The notes under the pieces were generated by a model. That model was not told the origin of the DNA. It did not search any database and worked only from the letters and a program-made list of their open reading frames with translations. Below are positions 39,809-47,087 of a stretch of 47,087 bases of DNA, piece by piece. Source of the DNA: Temnopleurus reevesii (taxonomy: Eukaryota; Echinodermata; Echinoidea; Temnopleuroida; Temnopleuridae); contig BQKZ01000600.1 of NCBI GenBank assembly GCA_036244855.1, positions 72,672 through 119,758 of the forward strand. The letters run 5' to 3'. The stretch's first letter is position 1, and each line of letters begins with the position of its first letter. A program made the translations under genes and the position numbers.

Positions 39809-41551
39809 AATTAAATTGCACGTTCCCTATATAACGAATAAGACGTATAAACAAAGTATAAATAATGCATGAATTACTAAGATACATAGAAAATCGCCAG
39901 ACGAATACAAAGCATAAATGGACTTACATACTACGACTTATCAATTATATTCTAAGTAGAATTAAATCTGAAGAAAGTAATCAATACTTCAATACCATCA
40001 CATTCATCTTTATTTTTCAAGATATTATATTGATTAATGGAATTTTAAGATTAAATGCTTGATTGCAACATCTCTTTTTTATGTGCGAAACTCCAGTATA
40101 AAGGCATATTTTTGTTGTCTAACTTGACGCTTTTCCGACTGATAATATAAATAATATAGTATTGAAATACTCCTTAACAAGTGAATATTATTTATTGCTC
40201 TTCCATTTGCCTGTAATTGATTAATCATTTGTTTGTAAGATACTTTCGGATTTGGAAGACTTGAAATGGACGGAACAATTTTTCTCCGAGATACCACAAA
40301 TGTAATATCATCACATTATTATTTTTTTTTGCCGAAATGACTCTCAAACAAAATCTTAAACAACTGACAAGACCGCAACAAAATTATTCATGCTATCACA
40401 ATATGAATTATAAAGGCAAGTGCTTGTCTACTACGTGTATTCTTCGAACCCGCGATTAATGGATTTGGAAAAGAAAAATACATGTAAAACTTGAATGATA
40501 CAGTCTGATTTGCATTTGTCAACCTAGTGCAAAACAAAACGAAGTTCTGGGTCCATTTTCTTGCCTAGAGATTCTAATAGGCGGATAATGTGATAGAGTC
40601 AGATTTTGACATGCCTCAATTATATCACACCCAGGTAGGGTAATGAGAGCAATGTGCAGGAATAGAATTTACTCGAATCATGCCGGCATGATATAGTACT
40701 GCTCGAAAAGAACAATCTCAACTGAGATAATTAGATACATAAGCCAAGGTGAAGAAATGTGAAAAACACATGCATGCATTGATTTTGTTTCAGCCCCAGA
40801 ATTTGAAGAAAGTATTCCAGCTACTTACATCACTCACAGATGTTTTCAAAAATCTTGCAAAATGGTGACTATGTCTTTTAGTCAGAATGAAAAGTCTAAA
40901 TGTTACAAAAATGTTTTAAATGTTAAATAACTAAAAAGACAGGCACAAAAATCTCCCTGAGTAGAGCATGATCGGGTGGATTCTCATCACAAGAAAGATT
41001 GATAATTGAAACCCGATAAGTGAACTTTGTTTGTCCCAACCTCTTTAAAGGAAACCCTTTATAGAAGGATTAATATAGCCTGTTCACATTGACAACATTC
41101 ATGTACCATGGCAAATAGTGAGTCCATGTGCACGAGAGTATGACAGCTCATTGTTTTAATCGTCTTGTGCACTGGTCTCATTTCACATGGTCCTCCAAAA
41201 TGCCCGACTGTGACGTTTTCTAAACGATTCTACAGTGGGCACTTCTTCAGAAAATATTATTAGAAGAAATAAGGTTCCCAGCGACTTATAAATAAATAAA
41301 TAACTTGGGTGATAGTTTGAACAGAATGTTGTGTTTTATGTGAAAAGAATAATGCCCTTTCAAATTGCAAAATACGACATGATTTAAAAAAATGGAGTTT
41401 TCTGTCAAGAATGATATATTTTTGTGTTTTTTCCATTAAAAGTAAAAGTATATTGCTTCGCCCCATTTTTATCATGATATTTGGCATCATATTTTCAAAC
41501 ATAAACATTAACATCATTGTCAACATATCACCCGATACATCATAATATCAA
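39809..41551. other. Intergenic downstream of the TNIP-like gene, probably including its 3' UTR
   Basis: No exon recognised. The minus-strand 3' UTR should begin here below 41552, but no unambiguous AATAAA on that strand was identified. Confidence 0.35.
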
Positions 41552-41815
41552 TCAATGCAAAACTAATTCTTCAACTCTCTTGGTCTGAGCGGTTGAGATC
41601 CTCCCAGATCGGTACGTCTTCGGAGGTGACGTGATCACATGACCCATGATGGAACGATCGTCATACTTAGGGGGCGGGTCTACCATGTTTGTCGTTTGGG
41701 GGAGGCGGTCAAGAGGAGGTGCGATCACATGATCGCATTCATCGAATCCAATAGCTTCGTCACGAACTACTTCACTAGGGAGGGCGTAACCCGCGTCATC
41801 CCAGGAATCAAGGTC
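41552..41815 (-). CDS. TNIP-like exon 4 (C-terminal tail and stop)
   Basis: The acceptor is ctttcag. It encodes 87 codons and a TGA stop, starting DLDSWDDAGYALPSE and ending RVEELVLH. It contains DPPPKYDD, a PPxY motif. No cysteine pairs of a zinc finger are present. A downstream polyadenylation signal was not clearly found. Confidence 0.88.
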   Translation of the reverse strand, partial: DLDSWDDAGYALPSEVVRDEAIGFDECDHVIAPPLDRLPQTTNMVDPPPKYDDRSIMGHVITSPPKTYRSGRISTAQTKRVEELVLH

Positions 41816-41926
41816 CTGAAAGAGAGCGCCAAAATGAAATAGAGGATTAGAATGATAAATATTTTGACATAGATTGATACAAAAAATCAATTACCTATTG
41901 TCAAAAATGATTTTTTTATATTAATA

Positions 41927-41957
<31 letters not shown>

Positions 41958-44533
41958 TCATGATAATAATAAGACATGTATTTTATCATCAATCAATTTC
42001 AATTCTATTTGTAGAGAACTGATATTAAATTGTCTATAATTCTTTGTCAAATAATGAATGTTTCATATCATAAATAATTTTGGCAAAGTTTAAATCAAAA
42101 ACACATGTGATATAAAAATGGCAACAGAAGAGTGCATAATGTAAAGTTCCTGTCATTTACTTTACAATATTACTCATGAGTCATATCACTTTTTCATATC
42201 ATCCCTTTTCTTGATATTTTTCTTTTTTCTTCTAATTGACAAAACAGTGAAAATAACATTGATACAATTACATGTAGCTTGCTTGGGAGTAATACCGTTT
42301 CGGTATGATTTGTTTTATCTGATAAGTTTAATACGCTTTGCCTCTATTTTCACTATGTGACCAATGATTTCAACTAACCTCATTATGCATGTTGGCATAA
42401 TACTTGTGTACATGTCGAGGCGATGGATTGATGTATCTAGCCGGCTTAGTCTTCTGGTTCTCCTGATATCTTGTGATCTGAACTTTGAGAGAACTGGCAA
42501 AGTCCTCTGCTTTCTTGAGTTGCTTTTTGAGATCAGAATTCTCCTTCTGGTACTGTTGTCGATCTTTCTTCTCGTGCTTGAAGTCATCCAGACAAATTGA
42601 GATCTGTTTGAAAGAACAAAATATCAAACCTTGAGTAAAACTTGTCCCAACAATTTAATAAATATATTCAAGTGTTTTTATCTCATGATTCATTCACTTT
42701 GTTGTTCTGGCAGAAATTTAAAAAAAAAATTGTCATCAGTTTTGGTTTGTTAAACACTGTACTTCCCTCGCAACCAACATACAGAATATGATGAAATGAT
42801 GGTAGAAAAGGTTTTAAGGGGTGTATCATCAAGTTTTAAATTACTCATTTTGGCAAAATTATTCTTACTGATTGTAGAAAAGATGAATGACAGGTGCTTT
42901 TCTAGAACTTCAGAATGCAGCTAATTTAGAATAACACTATATATATCTAGAATGTCACAAAATTGTTGTAGAAAAAAATGACCTAATTATCTAGACATTG
43001 ACAAAGATGGCGCTCTCACCTGTTGAGTGTATAGATCAGCCTGCTGGTCCATCTCTGTCTTGTGATTGGCTACTTGCTTCTCAAGATGAACAAGTTTCTC
43101 TTTGAGATCAACGACTCTCTTGCTCATATGATACAAGTCTTTATCTTTATCACCTTCTTTCTTTCCTCTCCTCTCCCTCTCTACTTGAGCCTGCTCCAGT
43201 TTGCATCCTTGTTTCAATGCCGTCTCCAGCCTCTTAGAAACCTCCTGGCACTTCTTCTCTGACTGTCTCAGGGTGACCTGCACCGCTTCGTTCTCACGTT
43301 GAATCCGCTCAACTTCAGACTTGCGTTCGGCGGCCCGCACACGAGCATCGGTCCATCTCAGTTCAAGTTCCTCGCTCCGGTTGCGTTGCTCCGCCAGCTT
43401 GGTCTCTAGATGACGGATTTTGTCCTCGGCATGTTTGACCTTTGCTGTGAGGTCGAGGACAACAGCCTCGCGATCTTTGTCATACTTCTGCCATCGACTG
43501 TTCATCTTAGTAACCTCTTTGATCTGCTTGAAAGCATCTTTCTTCTCTTGCTGCAGTTGACGGTTCTGCATCAAAGCGTCTTCCAAACGAGTCTCCAAGG
43601 AGGCAGGGCTTGCTCCAAGACCAGCTTGGATATCATTCTCCTACAAAATAAATCCCATGCAATAATACGTTACAGTACACCAAAACACATTAGTGGGACA
43701 GTGAGATTTACAGTAAACTACATGTGTGTGTCATCTTTATTTTCATGCAAATGAATTACTCGATGCTGGCTAACTCATTCTCAATTCTTGTTGAATGAAA
43801 ACACTGACTCTGGGTGTTACTGTGGTACTTGTTTTAGAACGAATACGAGAAAGAAACACTGCATATTTCAAGTAAGCATGAATGTGTCTAAGACTAAAGC
43901 GGACATTTTGCTGACCATGTAAAAGAACGTATCCATTGACTATGATATAACCAATCGTGTAAGTAGACACATAAACTTTGTTCAATCTGAGTGAAAAGTT
44001 AGGAATGTGTTAACTATTAAATTGCATGAAAAGCATTTTCATTTATACATTACAACATTAACCTTGAAATCAAATATTGTTGCTGAAATATAAACTGAAT
44101 TTCGTAGGAAACAACACATGTGGGCATTATTGCATGCATCACTTACAACCTGTTTCTCAGTTTAAGATACTTCTAAATAAATAGTATACCCCAACATGCC
44201 CAAAGTTCTGGAAATGGAATAACGCTGTCAACACTCTGTATTCACCTAAGTGGCTCGACTACTTGTTCATATATATTATACATATAAAGTAATAATCTCT
44301 TTATCGCTTCACATTCAGTCCAAAGATAATCGCCAAAATGCTTCGAGACTTACCTGACTTTCATCTGAAGCGTCCGAGTACATGGGCGGTGGGCTGACAA
44401 ATTCAGCTAAATCCCGAGGCGAAGTATGCGACGAGCTCTGGCGACGATATTTCTCGTGTCCGCACTTGCAATCATGCCCCTCGGTTCCCTTCGCAAGCTC
44501 ATCGTCAGAGATTCTCCGAGTAATTTTATACAT
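41552..44533 (-). CDS. TNIP/ABIN-like protein (A20-binding inhibitor of NF-kB), four exons, 429 residues
   Basis: Probable ubiquitin-binding adaptor that restrains NF-kB signalling with A20, by analogy with vertebrate TNIP proteins. Exons 44354-44533, 43020-43640, 42379-42603 and 41552-41815 join at consensus splice sites, all in phase 0 (60, 207, 75 and 87 codons). Residues 1-60 are polar with PPMY at 49-52. Residues of exon 2 form a long coiled coil and contain MNSRWQKYDKDRE, close to the AHD1 region of ABIN-2 as I recall it. Residues 266-297 read QQISICLDDFKHEKKDRQQ and onward, matching the UBAN pattern (DF, E-K for the usual E-R, then DR). The C-terminal 87 residues are acidic and proline-containing with PPKY at 390-393. 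There is no C-terminal zinc finger, unlike vertebrate ABIN-2. Another NEMO/optineurin-type coiled-coil protein is the alternative. Confidence 0.85.
41925..41960. repeat. (AAT)n microsatellite in a TNIP-like intron
   Basis: taataataataataataat with small interruptions. Confidence 0.9.
42379..42603 (-). CDS. TNIP-like exon 3 (UBAN ubiquitin-binding motif)
   Basis: The acceptor is tttcaaacag and the donor gttagt. It encodes 75 codons, beginning ISICLDDFKHEKKDRQQYQ and continuing to a polar segment ending MHNE. The Asp-Phe pair, the acidic/basic pair three residues later and the following Asp-Arg match the UBAN motif of ABIN, NEMO and optineurin, which binds linear diubiquitin. Confidence 0.9.
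43020..43640 (-). CDS. TNIP-like exon 2 (coiled coil, AHD1-like)
   Basis: The acceptor is ttttgtag and the donor gtgaga. The 621 bp encode 207 codons, from ENDIQAGLGASPASLETRLE to DLYTQQ. It is almost wholly heptad-rich and charged. It includes NSRWQKYDKDRE, similar to the NAKWQRYD segment I recall in ABIN-2, and a basic block RERRGKKEGDKDKD. G+C content is higher than in the introns. Confidence 0.93.
43641..44353 (-). other. First intron of the TNIP-like gene (minus strand)
   Basis: 713 bp between consensus gtaagt and ttttgtag. Part of it (from 44188) recurs after the N at 45301. No other feature seen. Confidence 0.6.
44354..44533 (-). CDS. TNIP-like exon 1 (start codon)
   Basis: ATG at 44533-44531, 60 codons, donor gtaagt. 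It encodes MYKITRRISDDELAKG onward, a Cys/His cluster HDCKCGH at 20-26, a Ser-rich stretch, and SPPPMY. A near-identical copy lies at 45468-45647, differing by one residue (Tyr2 to Asp). This conservation supports coding status. Confidence 0.85.
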
Positions 44534-44678
44534 TGCAGTAAAATAGTGGAATATAAACTAAATATCAGTTCAAATGAGATGTAGTCGAAGAGTTGCACGT
44601 GTTATTAATTTATTTGGATACTACTACTAGCCCAGCTAGCTACTAAATGCAATGACAATTTCTTCTTCCACGGTCCCC

Positions 44679-44684
44679 TTTATA
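44679..44684 (-). promoter_or_regulatory. TATA box of the TNIP-like gene
   Basis: On the minus strand the sequence reads ccgggatataaagg, containing TATAAA about 145 bp upstream of the ATG. The second copy has TATATAA at 45791-45797 in the same relative place. Confidence 0.6.
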
Positions 44685-44717
44685 TCCCGGCGCGGCTATT
44701 ATGAACGATCTATATTT

Positions 44718-44727
44718 GGGATTCCCC
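44718..44727. promoter_or_regulatory. NF-kB consensus site 1
   Basis: GGGATTCCCC fits GGGRNNYYCC. It lies 34 bp upstream of the TATA box. The second copy has GGGAATTCCC at 45828-45837. Confidence 0.65.
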
Positions 44728-44783
44728 GGCTCGGCGGCGCGGTACGGTCAGAGAGAAAAAAAGCGTGCTGTATGATTATAGAC

Positions 44784-44795
44784 GGGGATTTCCCC
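44784..44795. promoter_or_regulatory. NF-kB consensus site 2
   Basis: GGGGATTTCCCC contains overlapping matches to GGGRNNYYCC. It is identical in the second copy at 45886-45897. Confidence 0.7.
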
Positions 44796-44827
44796 AAAGT
44801 TCATTTCTGGTCTCATCTCGAACAGAC

Positions 44828-44837
44828 GGGAAATCCC
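44828..44837. promoter_or_regulatory. NF-kB consensus site 3
   Basis: GGGAAATCCC fits GGGRNNYYCC. In the second copy the site is GGGAAACCCC at 45929-45938, which still fits. Confidence 0.65.
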
Positions 44838-45467
44838 AAAGATAAAATTCTTATTTTGCGTATAATGCTACAATTTATATATTTAAAAAAAATAGGGAAA
44901 GAAATAGTTGGAGGGAAAATGGAAATTGTCGGTTTCATTGGGTAAGCATACACGGTGACAGGTAGGATCTCTCTTTTTAATGTTCTTCGTCATCTGCCAA
45001 TGAACAATATATTATTGTTTTTTTAGTTTAGAGAATAAAATAATTATTGAGAAAAAAAAAATTATTCAATTGGTTAGGGTTTTTTTCCTTTAGATATAGG
45101 CAGTGTTGTTTGGTGGTCAGTATAGTGATATCACATGCGTAGACAGGGGGTGGAGGGGGCTGGTGCCCACGTCGAAATTTTTGACATAGAAAAAGAAATG
45201 AAAGTAAAAGTGTGAAGTTTTTTTTCTTTATTTTTCCTTTTTTGTTTTGCTTGTCATCACACCGACGGGAATTAAAGCACTTTTTTTGCCTGTCTGCTTG
45301 NTACCCCAACATGCCCAAAGTTCTGGAAATGGAATAACGCTGTCAACACTCTGTATTCACCTAAGTGGCTCGACTACTTGTTCATATATATTTTACATAT
45401 AAAGTAATATTCTCTTTTTCGCTTTACATCAGTCCAAAGATAATCGCCAAAATGCTTCGAGACTTAC

Positions 45468-45647
45468 CTGACTTTCATCTGAAGCGTCCGAGTACATGGG
45501 CGGTGGGCTGACAAATTCAGCTAAATCCCGAGGCGAAGTATGCGACGAGCTCTGGCGACGATATTTCTCGTGTCCGCACTTGCAATCATGCCCCTCGGTT
45601 CCCTTCGCAAGCTCATCGTCAGAGATTCTCCGAGTAATTTTATCCAT
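45468..45647 (-). CDS. Second copy of TNIP-like exon 1 (probable other haplotype)
   Basis: It encodes the same 60 residues as 44354-44533 except Asp for Tyr at position 2, with the same donor. It lies in a block (45302-47020) that is homologous with indels to 44188-45300, joined at the single N at 45301. This is best read as the alternative allele placed in tandem. A real tandem first exon with its own promoter is the less likely alternative. Confidence 0.8.
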
Positions 45648-45790
45648 TGCAGTAAAATAGTGGAATATAAACTAAATATCAGTTCAAATGAGATGTAGTA
45701 GAAGAGTTGCACGTTTTATTGATTTATTTGGATACTACTACTAGCCCAGCTAGTTACTAAATGCAATGACTCTTCTTCCATGGTTATCCC

Positions 45791-45938
45791 TTATATATCC
45801 CGGCGCGGCTATGTTGAACGATATAGTGGGAATTCCCCGGCGGCGGTGCGGTCAAAGAGATAAAACAGCGTGCTTATATATAGATGGGGATTTCCCCAAA
45901 TTCATTTCTGGTTTCGTCGGGAACAGACGGGAAACCCC
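45791..45938 (-). promoter_or_regulatory. Second copy of the TATA box and three NF-kB sites
   Basis: The order and spacing match 44679-44837: TATATAA (45791-45797), GGGAATTCCC (45828-45837), GGGGATTTCCCC (45886-45897) and GGGAAACCCC (45929-45938). The sequence between sites has changed more than the sites themselves. Confidence 0.6.
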
Positions 45939-46357
45939 AAAGAGAAAATTCGTATGTTGCACATATAATGCTACAATTTTGTATACTTAAAAAAAAATAG
46001 GGAAAGAAATAGTTGGAAGAAAAATGGTAAGTGTCGGTTTCATTGCATCCACGGTGAAAGCCAAGGTAGGATATTTTTTATGTTTTTCGTCATCTGCCTA
46101 TTATATCATTGTTTTTTAGTTTAGCTTTTTATTCATTTTTTGATTATTTGTTTAATGCGAGTATATGATAACGTTCTTTAGCGTGCATATCCATTGTCGG
46201 ACTAATAAAGCACGAGTATACTTATGAATACATTTATCGATCGGCTGTCGAACATCAGGCTCGCATAGCTCGCTCCTTTTCGTGATCTGCATGGTGATAG
46301 CTCTATTGAGCTACTTTTTTTTTGGGGGGGGGATGCATGTTTAAAAATATCCTGGGT

Positions 46358-46520
46358 AATAATAATGCTAATAATAATAATAATAATAATAATATAATAA
46401 TAATAATAATGATAGTAATAATGATGATAATAATATTAATAATAATAATGATAATAGTGATAATAGTAATAATAATAATAATAACAATAATAATAATGAT
46501 AATAATATAAAAAATAATGA
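46358..46520. repeat. (AAT)n microsatellite, impure
   Basis: aataataataatgataataa-type repeats. Poly-Asn and poly-Ile frames arise from it. Confidence 0.95.
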
Positions 46521-46620
46521 TAATGATAAATCAATTTAAAATCAGTCCATATTGACAATAAGCCAATAATGATTATGAATATAAACATTGATTTTTCATA
46601 CAGAGGCATCACGGAAAACA

Positions 46621-46792
46621 CGATATAAACTATTTCTGCAAAATTAAGTCGAGCGCAAATTCAATGGTTATTTGTAATGCTATTCAAATCGGAACTCGCT
46701 TGCGATTGTCATGTCTACATGTATAGTTCAATATACGGCGTATGGATCTAAGGTCCATGACCCACTTTATTTCGCGGAAATAGTTTATATCG
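46621..46792. mobile_element. MITE with CGATATAAACTATTTC ends, copy 2
   Basis: cgatataaactatttctgc at 46621 and gcggaaatagtttatatcg ending at 46792 form near-perfect inverted ends. It lies in a part of promoter-block copy B that copy A lacks. Confidence 0.85.
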
Positions 46793-47020
46793 TATTGGAA
46801 GTTCATTATTCATTTGGTTAGGATTTTTTTTCCTTTAGATGTAGGCAGTGTTGTTTGGTGGTCAGTAGTGATATCATAGGCCTATGCGTAGACAGGGGGT
46901 GGAGGGGGCTGGTGCCAATGTCGAAATTTTTGACATACGAAACTAAATGAAAGCAAAAGTGTGATTTTTATCCCTTTCTTTTCTTCGCTTGTCATCACAC
47001 CAAGCCGGCGCGGGATGTAA

Positions 47021-47087
47021 TATACAAGGGTTTTTTTTTTTTTTTAGGGGGCCGGGAAGGGGGGGGGGGGGGGGGTTTTTCCCGCTT
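47021..47087. other. Low-quality window end with homopolymers
   Basis: A T run followed by long G runs and a T run. It looks like poorly resolved sequence, possibly a contig edge. Confidence 0.5.

Larger units (their letters stand above)
44188..45300. repeat. Haplotype copy A of TNIP exon 1, promoter and upstream
   Basis: taccccaacatgcccaaagt at 44188 recurs at 45302. The upstream end (ggcagtgttgtttggtggtc, cagggggtggagggggctgg) recurs near 46845-46910. Collinear throughout, with indels. Confidence 0.85.
45302..47020. repeat. Haplotype copy B of TNIP exon 1, promoter and upstream
   Basis: Collinear with 44188-45300 but with about 680 bp extra (about 46120-46800) holding an (AAT)n tract and a MITE. 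The N at 45301 is the join. Confidence 0.85.

Noticed and set aside
43062..43754. Plus-strand open frames opposite the TNIP-like exon 2
   Set aside because: They are complements of the coiled-coil coding sequence, which has proper splice sites and family motifs on the minus strand.
45468..45647. Alternative first exon with its own promoter
   Set aside because: The whole surrounding block is collinear with 44188-45300 and joined by a single N, so a second haplotype is the simpler reading.

Overview
The window is animal nuclear DNA. Coding sequence is sparse (about 2 kb in 47 kb), AT-rich, cut by GT-AG introns, and surrounded by microsatellites, tRNA-derived SINE copies, LINE-like 3' tails and many short inverted-repeat elements (MITEs). 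The repeat style, the very high allelic divergence and the presence of a TNIP/ABIN-type NF-kB regulator suggest a marine invertebrate, with an echinoderm as best guess. The species cannot be proven from this sequence.

Only two genes are supported. (1) On the + strand, positions 8395 to 23144 carry eight exons of a single-domain hexokinase. The exons join in frame into about 443 residues from the small-domain N-terminal region to the stop; a short first exon with the start Met was not found. One exon carries an in-frame TAA (17267-17269). (2) On the - strand, positions 44533 to 41552 carry four exons that join perfectly in frame into a 429-residue coiled-coil protein. It has an ABIN-2-like AHD1 segment and a UBAN ubiquitin-binding segment, so I call it a TNIP (A20-binding inhibitor of NF-kB) homologue. 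The two genes converge tail to tail across about 18 kb of repeats.

The most interesting biology is the promoter of the TNIP-like gene. A TATA box lies about 145 bp upstream of the ATG, and three NF-kB consensus sites lie 34-153 bp upstream of the TATA box. All three sites are also present in the second copy of the promoter. Together with two PPxY motifs in the protein, this suggests an NF-kB-induced negative feedback regulator that may recruit a NEDD4-type ubiquitin ligase.

The assembly needs caution. Single N characters (1332, 8773, 10232, 12381, 30956, 34938, 36564, 45301) mostly mark joins where both sides carry the same sequence, either as an exact contig-end overlap or as a diverged second haplotype laid in tandem. 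As a result TNIP exon 1 and its promoter appear twice. After the only long gap (33172-33432) an uncut Nextera mate-pair junction adapter remains in the sequence.

Layout: 1-2957 two haplotype copies of one non-coding region; 2958-8394 non-coding, with two foldback elements just before the hexokinase exon; 8395-23144 hexokinase; 23145-41551 repeats, SINEs, a gap and adapter; 41552-44533 TNIP-like gene; 44534-47087 promoter, its second copy, and repeats.
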